A stretch of DNA of 64,000 bases from an uncultured Mucilaginibacter sp. (lineage in GTDB: Bacteria; Bacteroidota; Bacteroidia; Sphingobacteriales; Sphingobacteriaceae). Positions 1-8,917 of this stretch are shown one piece after another (the stretch's first letter is position 1; the number at the start of each line of letters is the position of its first letter). The DNA is taken from NCBI RefSeq assembly GCF_903893715.1, contig NZ_CAITNG010000129.1:25620-89619 (forward strand), written 5' to 3'. The notes below the pieces were generated by a model. The model was not told the DNA's origin, searched no databases, and saw only the letters and a list, made by a program, of their open reading frames with translations. The position numbers and the translations under genes were made by a program.

Positions 1-2100
1 CAGAGTTTCAGGACCGAGTTAGAGGACCCGATAGTTGAACAGGACATTATTGACCTTGAAAAAAAGATACGCATGTTTCGCGACGGCGAAATACATGATG
101 AAAAGTTCAGGAGCCTGCGCCTGGCCCGCGGCGTTTACGGGCAACGCCAGCAAGGCGTGCAAATGGTCCGCATCAAATTACCGTTCGGTAAGGTTACTTT
201 TAAACAATTGTTAAAGATTGCCGATATATCCGATGAATACGCCAGTCGCAACCTGCATTTAACTACCCGTCAAGACATACAAATACATTACGTAAGCCTC
301 GGCCGCACACCCGAACTTTGGGCCAAATTGGAGCAGGACGATATTACCTTACGCGAAGCTTGCGGAAATACCGTAAGGAACGTAACCTCCTCCCCCAATG
401 CCGGTATCGACCCGGACGAACCATTTGATGTTTCGCCATACGCACAAGCCACTTTCGAGTACTTTTTGCGCAACCCTATTTGTCAGGAAATGGGCCGTAA
501 ATTCAAAATAGCGTTCTCATCGAGCGAAAGGGATACGGCATTTTCTTTTATCCACGATTTGGGTTTTATCCCGAAAGTAAGAACAGAAAACGGTGAAGAA
601 AAACGCGGTTTTAAAGTGCTATTAGGCGGCGGCTTAGGCGCACAGCCGGTATTGGCGCATGTGGTGCACGAGTTTTTACCCGAAGACCAACTGATACCTT
701 ATACCGAAACCGTTATCCGCGTGTTCGACCGTTATGGCGAACGCAACAACCGCAACAAGGCTCGCATGAAGTTCCTGATCCAGAAATTAGGTCTCGGCGA
801 AGTTTTACGTTTGGTTGAAGAAGAACGCGTAGCCATCAAATCGAAAAGTTTTGTTATCGATAGGAATACCGTTCCGCAACCTGCTTTACCCGAAAACACC
901 AACTATCCTGAAGCAGAAATAAGCAAGCCAACACATTATAAGCATTGGTTAGCCACCAACGTTTTTGAGCAAAAGCAAAAAGGCTTTTACGGCGTATATA
1001 TTAAAGTTGAGGTTGGCGATATCCCTACAGACCAGGCACGCAAATTAGTTGAGGCCATCAGCCCATATGTGGCCGATGAGATACGCATCACCATAAACCA
1101 GGGCTTATTGTTAAAGTTTGTGCGCAAAGAAGCCTTGCCGCATCTGTATAACAAATTGGACGAATTAGGGCTGGCAAAACCCGGTTTCGATAGCGTTGCC
1201 GATATAACCACCTGCCCCGGTACGGATACCTGTAACCTCGGCATATCCAACAGCATGACATTTGCGCGCGTATTGGAAGACCTCATCTACAACGAATACG
1301 AAGACCTGGTTTACAACCGCGAAATCAAAATAAAAATAAGCGGCTGCATGAACTCCTGCGGACAGCATGGCCTGGCGCATATCGGCTTTCATGGCAGCTC
1401 GTTAAAGGCCATGGGCAAAGTACTGCCATCAATGCAGGTATTGTTGGGTGGTGGTATTGTTGGCGATGGCCTTGGCCGCGCCGCCGATAAGGTAATAAAA
1501 GTACCCGCTAAGCGCGCTACAGATGTGTTGAGGACCGTATTGAACGACTACCAGGCCAATACCAACGAGGGGGAAACATTCTTATCATACTACGACAGGC
1601 AAGGCAAAGACTATTTTTACCAGATGCTAAAACCCCTCGCCGATCTGACCAACCTGAAAGATGAAGAATTTGTTGATTGGGGCCACGAAGAGACATTTGA
1701 AACCGCCATTGGTGTTGGCGAATGTGCCGGTGTGGTGATAGACCTGATTGCAACTCTATTGTTTGAGGCAGAAGAAAAATTTGGCTGGGCACAACAAGCC
1801 TTTGAAAGAAAAGCTTACGCCGACGCCATTTACCATGCCTATAGCACCTTTATCAGCGCGGCTAAAGCTTTGTTGTTGGATAAGGGCATTAACAGTTCCA
1901 CACAGGCAGGGATCATCCGCGAGTTTGATACCAATTACGTAACAACCGGAGAAATTGAACTGGATGGTACATTTGATGAACTGATTTTACAAATCAATAA
2001 AAACGAACCGACTGAAGCTTTTGCAACACACTACCTGCTACAAGCCAAAGTGTTCCTGCAAACCGTTAAAGACAAGCGCGAGGCTTTGATTCAATTATAA
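1..2100 (+). CDS. Siroheme-dependent nitrite/sulfite reductase fused to a HEPN domain, 5' partial
   Basis: The frame is open to the first base of the window, so the N-terminus lies outside it; an internal ATG at 73 is not the likely start. The product reduces sulfite to sulfide in the cytoplasm. The siroheme/4Fe-4S cysteines are in place: C405 and C411 (Cx5C), then C449 and C453 (Cx3C), counting from the first codon in the window. The last 130 or so residues form a helical domain that matches the HEPN family and lies outside the reductase fold. I see no RxxxxH catalytic motif in it, so RNase activity is unlikely. The gene is first of five on this strand in a sulfate-assimilation operon. The sulfite (rather than nitrite) assignment rests on the neighbours. 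Confidence 0.9.
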   Translation, partial: QSFRTELEDPIVEQDIIDLEKKIRMFRDGEIHDEKFRSLRLARGVYGQRQQGVQMVRIKLPFGKVTFKQLLKIADISDEYASRNLHLTTRQDIQIHYVSLGRTPELWAKLEQDDITLREACGNTVRNVTSSPNAGIDPDEPFDVSPYAQATFEYFLRNPICQEMGRKFKIAFSSSERDTAFSFIHDLGFIPKVRTENGEEKRGFKVLLGGGLGAQPVLAHVVHEFLPEDQLIPYTETVIRVFDRYGERNNRNKARMKFLIQKLGLGEVLRLVEEERVAIKSKSFVIDRNTVPQPALPENTNYPEAEISKPTHYKHWLATNVFEQKQKGFYGVYIKVEVGDIPTDQARKLVEAISPYVADEIRITINQGLLLKFVRKEALPHLYNKLDELGLAKPGFDSVADITTCPGTDTCNLGISNSMTFARVLEDLIYNEYEDLVYNREIKIKISGCMNSCGQHGLAHIGFHGSSLKAMGKVLPSMQVLLGGGIVGDGLGRAADKVIKVPAKRATDVLRTVLNDYQANTNEGETFLSYYDRQGKDYFYQMLKPLADLTNLKDEEFVDWGHEETFETAIGVGECAGVVIDLIATLLFEAEEKFGWAQQAFERKAYADAIYHAYSTFISAAKALLLDKGINSSTQAGIIREFDTNYVTTGEIELDGTFDELILQINKNEPTEAFATHYLLQAKVFLQTVKDKREALIQL

Positions 2101-2101
2101 A

Positions 2102-2120
2102 ATACCCATAAATACCCATG
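2102..2120 (+). repeat. Tandem 10-bp motif ending at a start codon
   Basis: The sequence ATACCCATAAATACCCAT occupies the gap between the reductase stop and the next start; its last bases overlap the ATG at 2118. The same motif recurs at 30808, 30873, 30934 and 51320, with variants at 6730, 16895 and 51415. Confidence 0.7.
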
Positions 2121-3656
2121 AGCACGTTACCAAAAAACAATGCACCTACATTGGCTCCGGATAAAAAACCGGATGGTAACCAGCTATTCCCTGTATTTTT
2201 GAAATTGAACGAGCTGCATACCTTGTTGGTTGGCGCAGGGCCTATCGGTCTCGAAAAACTGACCGCGATACTTGGCAACAGTACTGAAGCCAAGGTCACC
2301 ATTGTTGCCGAGCAGGTATCGGAAGAAGTTAATGAGCTTTCCGCGAAATTTCCGAAGGTTACTGTATTGCAAAAATCTTTTGCTGAAGACGACCTGAAAG
2401 GTGTGAACCTTGTAGTGGTTGCCACCGGTAACGATTCGCTAAACACCTATATCAGGCAATTAGCCAAACAACATAATTTACTGATCAACGTGGCCGATAA
2501 ACCATCGCTTTGCGATTTTTATTTAGGTTCCATCGTACAAAAAGGCGACCTCAAAGTGGCCATATCTACAAACGGCAAATCGCCAACCATTGCCAAAAGA
2601 CTAAAACAAGTGTTAAACGAAAGTATACCCGAAGAGTTGGATACAACGCTTCAACAAATGAGCCAGTTGCGCGACACGCTGAAAGGCGATTTCGCATTCA
2701 AAGTGCAACGACTGAACGAACTTACATCGATATTGGTAGAGCCCGTTGAAGAACAGCAGGCCGAAGAAACCGTTACCGAAGGAAAAAATTTTAAATGGAT
2801 ATTGTGGTGCTCCATCGTGGCATCGTTAGCCATTGTTATTTACGCGTTTTGGTTAAAAGACCCCGGTTTTCAAAGCTACTTACAAAACATACAGCCGATA
2901 TTCTACTACTTTTTAGGGGCAGGCTTTGTCTTCGCCATGATTGATGGCGCCATCGGTATGTCGTACGGTGTAACATCAACTACCTTCTCGTTAAGCATGG
3001 GCATCCCTCCCGCTGTTGCCAGCATGGGCGTGCATATTTCCGAAATAATGAGCAACGGTATTGCCGGCTGGATGCACTATCGCATGGGCAATATCAACTG
3101 GCGCCTGTTTTGGCTGTTGTTGGTGCCCGGCGCCGTTGGTGCAGGCTTAGGTGCTTTTCTTCTGTCGTCGCTGGAGCATTACAGCATGTATACAAAACCG
3201 GTAGTATCATTGTACACCCTGATATTAGGTTGGGTTATCCTGTCAAAAGCTTTTAAACCCAAATACAAAAAAGCTGCTGGTAAAATTAAACGCATTGCCT
3301 TCTTAGGGTTTGGCGGTGGTTTTATCGATGCCGTTGGTGGCGGTGGCTGGGGTTCTATCGTATTATCATCGTTAATTGCGGGTGGTCGTAGTCCAAGATT
3401 TTCGTTGGGAACTGTTAAGCTTTCGCGCTTTTTTATCGCGTTAATCAGCTCGATAACTTTCATCACTATGTTGGCCAATTCTCATTCAAAATGGGAAGCA
3501 GTATTCGGCCTCGTTATCGGCAGCGCCTTGGCATCGCCTATCGCCGCAAGGGTATCCAATAAAATATCTACCAAAGCCATTATGGTATCTGTTGGGGTTA
3601 TCGTAATTTTGATCAGTATTTACAGCATCGAGAAGTTTGTTGTGAAAGTGTTGTAA
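2118..3656 (+). CDS. Siroheme synthase (precorrin-2 dehydrogenase) domain fused to a TSUP/TauE-SafE permease
   Basis: This is a two-part protein of 512 residues. Residues 20-220 are a CysG N-terminal/Met8-type domain, with a glycine-rich NAD site (LLVGAGPIGLEK) and the conserved VADKPSLCDF segment carrying the catalytic-type aspartate. It oxidises precorrin-2 and inserts iron to make siroheme for the upstream reductase. From about residue 227 the chain turns hydrophobic, with one spacer helix and then a TSUP permease of about eight helices containing glycine-rich turns (FGGGFIDAVGGGGWGS). TSUP proteins export sulfite or related anions. The start lies 17 bp after the reductase stop, directly behind a tandem ACCCATAAAT-type repeat. 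The fusion is read directly from one continuous frame; the transported ion is inferred. Confidence 0.88.
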   Translation: MSTLPKNNAPTLAPDKKPDGNQLFPVFLKLNELHTLLVGAGPIGLEKLTAILGNSTEAKVTIVAEQVSEEVNELSAKFPKVTVLQKSFAEDDLKGVNLVVVATGNDSLNTYIRQLAKQHNLLINVADKPSLCDFYLGSIVQKGDLKVAISTNGKSPTIAKRLKQVLNESIPEELDTTLQQMSQLRDTLKGDFAFKVQRLNELTSILVEPVEEQQAEETVTEGKNFKWILWCSIVASLAIVIYAFWLKDPGFQSYLQNIQPIFYYFLGAGFVFAMIDGAIGMSYGVTSTTFSLSMGIPPAVASMGVHISEIMSNGIAGWMHYRMGNINWRLFWLLLVPGAVGAGLGAFLLSSLEHYSMYTKPVVSLYTLILGWVILSKAFKPKYKKAAGKIKRIAFLGFGGGFIDAVGGGGWGSIVLSSLIAGGRSPRFSLGTVKLSRFFIALISSITFITMLANSHSKWEAVFGLVIGSALASPIAARVSNKISTKAIMVSVGVIVILISIYSIEKFVVKVL

Positions 3657-3659
3657 GAC

Positions 3660-4376
3660 ATGGAAAGTTCGATAAATAAAATAAGCGCGCAGATTGCCGG
3701 CCTCGATCCGGTGGAGGCATTGGCATTATTGGCTGACCTTTTCCCCGGAAAAATCGTTTTTTCTACCAGTTTTGGCTGGGAAGACCAGGTAATTAGCCAC
3801 ATGATTTTTGCCAACAAGCTGCCCATTAAGGTTTTTACTTTAGAGACCGGCCGCCTTTTCCCCGAAACTTATTATACCTGGGGGCGCACTTTAGAGCGTT
3901 ATGGAGAAAATATCCACGCCTACTATCCCAATACTGAAGCTGTGGAACGTATGGTAAGCACCAAAGGGCCAAGCAGCTTTTATGAATCGGTAGAGAACCG
4001 CAAGGAATGTTGCAGCATCCGTAAGGTCGAGCCATTGAACCGTGCCCTTGCCGGGAACGATGTTTGGGTAACCGGCATCCGCGCCGAACAATCGGCCAAC
4101 AGGCAGGGTATGAGCGATTTGGAATGGGACGAGATACACCGACTCATCAAGTTCCACCCGATTTACAACTGGACCTTAGACGAAGTTAAAGCATACATAA
4201 AACAATACAATATACCGTATAATCCGCTTCATGATAAAGGATTCCCCAGCATTGGCTGTGCGCCTTGTACACGCGCCGTTGCCGAAGGCGAAGATTTCCG
4301 TGCCGGCCGTTGGTGGTGGGAAGATCAGTCGAAGAAAGAGTGTGGTTTGCATGAAGTAAGTACCGAACAAAAATGA
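3660..4376 (+). CDS. cysH: Phosphoadenylyl/adenylyl-sulfate reductase, 4Fe-4S (APS) type
   Basis: The product is a cytoplasmic thiol-dependent reductase of 238 residues that converts activated sulfate to sulfite. It has the PP-loop start STSFGWEDQ near residue 35. It carries the paired cysteines C117-C118 and the C200-x-x-C203 pair that bind a 4Fe-4S cluster in APS-using enzymes; PAPS-only enzymes lack these. The catalytic KECGLH motif is near the C-terminus. The window has no APS kinase, which fits direct APS reduction. The start is 3 bp after the upstream stop, and the end overlaps cysD by an ATGA, so translation is probably coupled. Confidence 0.92.
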   Translation: MESSINKISAQIAGLDPVEALALLADLFPGKIVFSTSFGWEDQVISHMIFANKLPIKVFTLETGRLFPETYYTWGRTLERYGENIHAYYPNTEAVERMVSTKGPSSFYESVENRKECCSIRKVEPLNRALAGNDVWVTGIRAEQSANRQGMSDLEWDEIHRLIKFHPIYNWTLDEVKAYIKQYNIPYNPLHDKGFPSIGCAPCTRAVAEGEDFRAGRWWWEDQSKKECGLHEVSTEQK

Positions 4377-5278
4377 GTAGAAATAAACTAAACTATTTAG
4401 ACGACCTGGAGGCCGAAGCGATATACATTTTGCGCGAGGTTGCAGGGCAGTTTGAAAAACCGGCCTTGTTGTTCTCGGGTGGTAAAGATTCGATTACCCT
4501 GGTGCGTTTGGCTGAGAAGGCTTTCCGCCCTGGTAAATTCCCATTCCCGTTGGTGCACATCGATACCGGACATAATTTTGGAGAGACCATCACCTATCGT
4601 GATGAGATGATTGAGCGTATCGGCGAAAAGCTGATTGTAGGTTATGTACAGGATGATATTGATGCAGGGCGCGTGATAGAACAAAAAGGCAAAAACGCCA
4701 GTCGCAATGCGTTGCAAACCGTTACCCTACTGAATACCATCGAAAAATATAAATTCGACGCCTGTATTGGCGGTGCGCGCCGCGATGAAGAAAAGGCAAG
4801 AGCTAAAGAGCGTATATTTTCGGTACGCGATGAGTTTGGCCAGTGGGACCCAAAACGCCAGCGCCCCGAGTTATGGAACTTGTACAATGGCAAGATACAC
4901 AAAGGCGAAAATGTAAGGGTATTCCCCATAAGCAATTGGACCGAACTGGACGTTTGGAACTATATCCGTCGCGAGAATATCCCCTTGCCATCTATTTACT
5001 TCGCGCACCAGCGCGATGTAATTACCCGTAACGGGCAATTGATGGCAGCTAACCCAGCGCTTAATATGGATAAGGATGACGTTATTGAACGCCGTAATGT
5101 GCGTTTCCGTACCGTTGGCGATATGACGTGTACAGCGGCCGTAGCATCCGACGCTTTTGAGATTGACGATATCATCGACGAAATCAGCGCATCCAAAATA
5201 AGCGAACGCGGTGCCCGTATGGACGATAAGGTGTCGGAAGCAGCAATGGAAGACAGGAAAAAAGGCGGTTACTTTTGA
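4373..5278 (+). CDS. cysD: Sulfate adenylyltransferase small subunit (ATP sulfurylase)
   Basis: This 301-residue catalytic subunit makes APS from ATP and sulfate and works as a complex with the GTPase CysN. The PP-loop motif LLFSGGKDS lies near residue 35, and the family segments GGARRDEEKARAKER and FPISNWTELDVW follow. Length is normal for CysD. It overlaps the reductase gene upstream by 4 bp. CysN follows after a 76-bp gap that holds a palindromic repeat. Confidence 0.95.
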   Translation: MSRNKLNYLDDLEAEAIYILREVAGQFEKPALLFSGGKDSITLVRLAEKAFRPGKFPFPLVHIDTGHNFGETITYRDEMIERIGEKLIVGYVQDDIDAGRVIEQKGKNASRNALQTVTLLNTIEKYKFDACIGGARRDEEKARAKERIFSVRDEFGQWDPKRQRPELWNLYNGKIHKGENVRVFPISNWTELDVWNYIRRENIPLPSIYFAHQRDVITRNGQLMAANPALNMDKDDVIERRNVRFRTVGDMTCTAAVASDAFEIDDIIDEISASKISERGARMDDKVSEAAMEDRKKGGYF

Positions 5279-5346
5279 TGTAAGATGTAAAATGGAAGGT
5301 GGAAAATGTAAAACCCCTCTTCCGTCTTACGTCTTCCATCTTACAT
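5278..5346. repeat. Palindromic intergenic repeat between cysD and cysN
   Basis: A perfect 10-bp inverted pair (ATGTAAGATG at 5278-5287 and CATCTTACAT at 5337-5346) flanks further imperfect copies of the same words (TGTAAAATGGAAG, CTTCCGTCTTAC). The element fills the whole gap between two operon genes. It has no T-run after the stem, so it does not look like a terminator. Confidence 0.6.
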
Positions 5347-5354
5347 AAAAACAA

Positions 5355-6605
5355 ATGGATATACTTAAATTTTTAACGGCAGGCAGTGTTGATGATGGTA
5401 AAAGTACCCTCATCGGGCGTTTATTGTACGATAGCGAATCGATATTACAGGATCAACTGGAAGCTTTGCAAGCATCCAACCGTAAAAACGACGATGGTAC
5501 GATTGACCTGGCTATTTTGACCGATGGCCTCAAGGCCGAACGTGAGCAAGGTATCACCATCGATGTGGCCTACAAATACTTTCAGACCGAAAAGCGCAAA
5601 TTCATTATTGCCGATACGCCTGGGCATATCCAATACACCCGTAACATGGTTACCGGTGCATCCAACGCCGATTTGGCTATCATCCTCGTTGATGCCCGCA
5701 AAGGCGTTATTGAGCAAACCATACGCCATTCCTATTTAGTATCATTGCTTGCCTTACAGCACGTAGTGGTTGCCGTAAACAAGATGGACATGGTGGATTA
5801 CAGCGAAGAAGTATTCAACAACATCGTTAAAGCTTACCAGGCCATGGCTGCTAAGCTTAACCTGAACGAAGTAACCTATATACCTGTTAGTGCTTTAAAA
5901 GGCGATAACATTGTGCACGAGTCGCTGAACATGCTATGGTACAAAGGCAAAAGCCTGTTGGATCATTTGGAAACTGTGCCGGTGGCAATTGACGACAGTA
6001 CTGACCATGCCCGTATGCCGGTACAATGGATCATCCGCCCGCAAACCGACGAATTGCACGATTACCGTGGTTATGCAGGTCGTGTTGTCAGCGGCTCGTT
6101 TAAGGTAAACGACCGCGTTACCGTGTTGCCCTCTTGTTTTAGTTCTACCATCAGCAAGGTGGAGTTTTTTGATAAAGAGCCTGAAGAAGCCTTGGCAGGT
6201 ATGTCGGTAACCTTGCATTTGCAGGACGAGATAGACATTAGCCGTGGCGATATTTTAGTGAATGCCAATCACTTACCTATTGTATCTCAACTCATAGAAG
6301 CCGACTTATGCTGGATGGACACCAAGCCGATGGATACCTCGCTAACCTACCTTATACAACACAACAGCAAAACCACCCGCTGCAAGATCAGCGATGTGCT
6401 GCACAAGGTCAACATCAACACCCTCGAAAAAGTTCCTGCCGATAGCTTTAATTTGAACGATATAGGCCGCATTGTCATCAAAACCGCCGAGCCTTTGGCC
6501 TTCGACCTTTATCAGGACAACAAAGCCAATGGCGGTGCTATTTTGATAGACAGCCGCACCAATTTAACCGTTGGGGCTTTGATGTTCAGGGCCAACGCGG
6601 ATTAG
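5355..6605 (+). CDS. cysN: Sulfate adenylyltransferase large subunit, GTPase
   Basis: This elongation-factor-like GTPase powers APS synthesis by CysD. The G motifs are clear: GSVDDGKST (G1), DTPGHIQYTRNM (G3) and NKMD (G4), followed by EF-Tu-like barrel domains. At 416 residues it lacks any C-terminal APS kinase (CysC) domain, in keeping with the 4Fe-4S APS-type reductase encoded upstream. It is the last gene of the operon. About 190 bp of non-coding sequence follows. Confidence 0.95.
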   Translation: MDILKFLTAGSVDDGKSTLIGRLLYDSESILQDQLEALQASNRKNDDGTIDLAILTDGLKAEREQGITIDVAYKYFQTEKRKFIIADTPGHIQYTRNMVTGASNADLAIILVDARKGVIEQTIRHSYLVSLLALQHVVVAVNKMDMVDYSEEVFNNIVKAYQAMAAKLNLNEVTYIPVSALKGDNIVHESLNMLWYKGKSLLDHLETVPVAIDDSTDHARMPVQWIIRPQTDELHDYRGYAGRVVSGSFKVNDRVTVLPSCFSSTISKVEFFDKEPEEALAGMSVTLHLQDEIDISRGDILVNANHLPIVSQLIEADLCWMDTKPMDTSLTYLIQHNSKTTRCKISDVLHKVNINTLEKVPADSFNLNDIGRIVIKTAEPLAFDLYQDNKANGGAILIDSRTNLTVGALMFRANAD

Positions 6606-6665
6606 GTGATGGCATCATGCTTTAATAGGTAAGTGTGCATACCTCATAATTTGGGTAAAAATCCG

Positions 6666-6673
6666 TATTTTTG
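6666..6673 (+). promoter_or_regulatory. Candidate Bacteroidota -7 box (TATTTTTG) before the GT87 gene
   Basis: The box matches TAnnTTTG exactly, but no TTTG sits at the usual -33 spacing. If used, the transcript would have a leader of about 115 nt carrying the poly-C tract. Confidence 0.35.
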
Positions 6674-6741
6674 TTTCAGCGGAAAGCATGTTGCAAAACT
6701 TGGGGGAGCGGGTGTAAAATATTAAAAAACACCCATATTTA

Positions 6742-6751
6742 CCCCCCCCCC
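6742..6751 (+). repeat. Poly-C tract (10 C) upstream of the GT87 gene
   Basis: Ten consecutive C residues directly follow CACCCATATTTA, a variant of the dispersed ACCCATAAAT motif. The tract is 46 bp before the start at 6798. A G5 run at 6702-6706 and a GGGTGT/ACACCC stem (6710-6734) lie just upstream and could pair with it in RNA. Confidence 0.7.
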
Positions 6752-6797
6752 TGTGTAAACGCATACATGCAATGTTAAGCTACCCTGATCCATTTGA

Positions 6798-7970
6798 ATG
6801 CAAAAAATTAAGGCTTTTTTTACCAATAAATATGTTGTTTTGGGCTTATGGTTTGGTTTGGCAACCCTAGCCGCTTTTAAACAGGTGTTAACACATGGTA
6901 TTAACAATTACCTGTTGTACAAATGGTCGTGGCTGCACCTTATCCAACAAAAAAACATTTACCTGCACTACCCGGCGCTGTTTGAAGACTGCCACCATTA
7001 CGGGCCGTTTTTTGGTTTGATCATCGCGCCATTCTCTGTTTTTCCAGACTATATCGGTGTAATGCTGTGGAGCATATTTAATACTTTTATGTTGTACAAG
7101 GCGGTTACCATGCTGCCATTGGATCCTAAAAAACAACTGCTCATCCTGCTCATCTGCGCCCACGAACTGATGACATCATCGTTTAGTGTACAGGTTAATC
7201 CTTTTATAACGGCGCTCATCCTGTTCAGCTTTATTTTTATCCGCAGGGAAAAGGATTTTTGGGCGGCGCTGATGATTATTATAGGTACCTATATTAAGCT
7301 GTACGGCATTGTGGGCCTGGCGTTCTTCTTCTTTTCCGATCATAAATGGAAACTGATATGGGGGCTGGTGTTCTGGTCGGTTGTGTTGATGGGCTTGACC
7401 ATGCTGGTATCTACCCCGCATTTTGTGATACAATCATACTACGACTGGTACCATAGCCTCGCCGCAAAGGACATTGAGAACAACGCATCGCGGATGCAGG
7501 ACATTGGGGTTAAGGGCATGATCAGGCGGATATTTGATATCCGATTGTCGGATATTACTGTTCTTATCCCGGGTGTTATCGTGTTCTTTTCATCGTACAT
7601 ACGCATCGGTAACTTTAAAAGCATTAAGTTTCAGTTATTGATATTGGCTTCAACACTCATATTCCCCATCATTTTCAGCAGCAGCTCCGAATCGCCAACT
7701 TATATCATCGCTTTTATGGGTGTGGCCATCTGGTATATGAACTTAGACCGGCCGGTTACTAATTTTGAGATTTTTTTGATCATTTTTGCTTTGGTTATCA
7801 CCAGCTTCTCCCCGTCGGACCTGTTCCCACGGTATTTGAGTGAACAGGTTACCAAAAAATATGGATTAAAAGCTTTACCTGTGTTTGTGGTATGGCTAAA
7901 GATAATTTACGAAACCTGGACAAGGGATTTTAATAAGGAAGAAACCCCGATATTGGCTACAGCATCATGA
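6798..7970 (+). CDS. Glycosyltransferase family 87 (DUF2029) membrane protein
   Basis: The product is a polytopic membrane protein of 390 residues with around nine hydrophobic segments. The region near residue 50 (IYLHYPALFEDCHHYGPFFG) fits the DUF2029/GT87 pattern of polyprenyl-phosphate-mannose-dependent mannosyltransferases, with acidic and His residues in the first extracytoplasmic loop. It overlaps the next gene by an ATGA. That gene encodes a polyprenyl-phosphate-type GT2, which could make the lipid-linked sugar donor. The acceptor glycan is unknown. Confidence 0.72.
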   Translation: MQKIKAFFTNKYVVLGLWFGLATLAAFKQVLTHGINNYLLYKWSWLHLIQQKNIYLHYPALFEDCHHYGPFFGLIIAPFSVFPDYIGVMLWSIFNTFMLYKAVTMLPLDPKKQLLILLICAHELMTSSFSVQVNPFITALILFSFIFIRREKDFWAALMIIIGTYIKLYGIVGLAFFFFSDHKWKLIWGLVFWSVVLMGLTMLVSTPHFVIQSYYDWYHSLAAKDIENNASRMQDIGVKGMIRRIFDIRLSDITVLIPGVIVFFSSYIRIGNFKSIKFQLLILASTLIFPIIFSSSSESPTYIIAFMGVAIWYMNLDRPVTNFEIFLIIFALVITSFSPSDLFPRYLSEQVTKKYGLKALPVFVVWLKIIYETWTRDFNKEETPILATAS

Positions 7971-8917
7971 AGAAGAAACTATCGGTTGTGATACCGTCCT
8001 TTAACGAGGAAGGCAATATTGAGGAACTGGCCGCGCGCTTATTAGCTGTTTTAAAAAAACTGCCTTATACTTATGAGGTTATTTTTATTGATGACGGCAG
8101 TTCGGATGGCACGCTTGAAAAACTGAAAGGCCTTGGCAAGTTGGACCATAACCTGTTCTATCTGGAGCTTTCGCGGAATTTTGGACACCAAAACGCGTTA
8201 AAGGCCGGGTATGATTTTGCTACAGGCGATGCCATCGTCAGTATGGATGGCGATATGCAGCACCCGCCGGAACTGATCCCTCAATTTACCGAAAAATGGG
8301 AAGAAGGCTATGACGTGGTATACAGCTGCCGCGAATACCAGGACGATACCACTATATTCAAAACCAAAACCAGCGACCTGTTTTACAGCATGATCAATTC
8401 GCTGTCGGAAACCAAGCTGGAAAAGGGCACTGCCGATTTCCGTTTGATTGACCGCAAGGTGGCCAACGTATTGGTACAATTGAATGAGAACGGCTTGTTT
8501 ATGCGCGGCCTTATCAAGTGGCTGGGCTTTAAACAATACGCCATACATTACCAGGCCGATGCCCGCTTTTCGGGTAAGAGCAAATACACCATTAAAAAGA
8601 TGTTCCGGTTTGCAATTGAGGGCATTACGGCATTTAGCGTGCGGCCATTGTATATGGCCACCGGTATAGGTGTATTTTTCTCGTTCGCGTCGCTGCTTTA
8701 TATACCATACATTTTGTATAGCTATTTCTTTCGTCCACAATACGAGGTTCAGGGCTGGGCATCACTTTTAGCCACGGTGGCTTTTTTTGGCGGGATGCAT
8801 CTGATGGTGCTTGGCATCATTGGTACCTATCTGGGTAAACTGTTTATGCAGGCCAAACAAAGGCCCAATTATATCATACGTTCAACAAATTTAAAGGATG
8901 ATCCTACTAAGCTTTGA
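7967..8917 (+). CDS. Glycosyltransferase family 2, polyprenyl-phosphate sugar transferase (GtrB/DPM1-like)
   Basis: The 316-residue protein has an N-terminal GT-A domain with VIPSFNEEGNIEEL, the metal-binding region IDDGSSDGT and SMDGDMQHPPE. Two C-terminal hydrophobic hairpins (about residues 225-300) anchor it. This architecture belongs to enzymes that transfer a hexose from a nucleotide sugar to polyprenyl phosphate on the inner membrane leaflet. It overlaps the GT87 gene by 4 bp and the deacetylase gene by 20 bp, so the three are one translationally coupled unit. Confidence 0.85.
   Translation: MKKKLSVVIPSFNEEGNIEELAARLLAVLKKLPYTYEVIFIDDGSSDGTLEKLKGLGKLDHNLFYLELSRNFGHQNALKAGYDFATGDAIVSMDGDMQHPPELIPQFTEKWEEGYDVVYSCREYQDDTTIFKTKTSDLFYSMINSLSETKLEKGTADFRLIDRKVANVLVQLNENGLFMRGLIKWLGFKQYAIHYQADARFSGKSKYTIKKMFRFAIEGITAFSVRPLYMATGIGVFFSFASLLYIPYILYSYFFRPQYEVQGWASLLATVAFFGGMHLMVLGIIGTYLGKLFMQAKQRPNYIIRSTNLKDDPTKL

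Noticed and set aside
8198..8740. A 180-residue open frame antisense to the GT2 gene
   Set aside because: No domain, no signal; full overlap with a clear glycosyltransferase.
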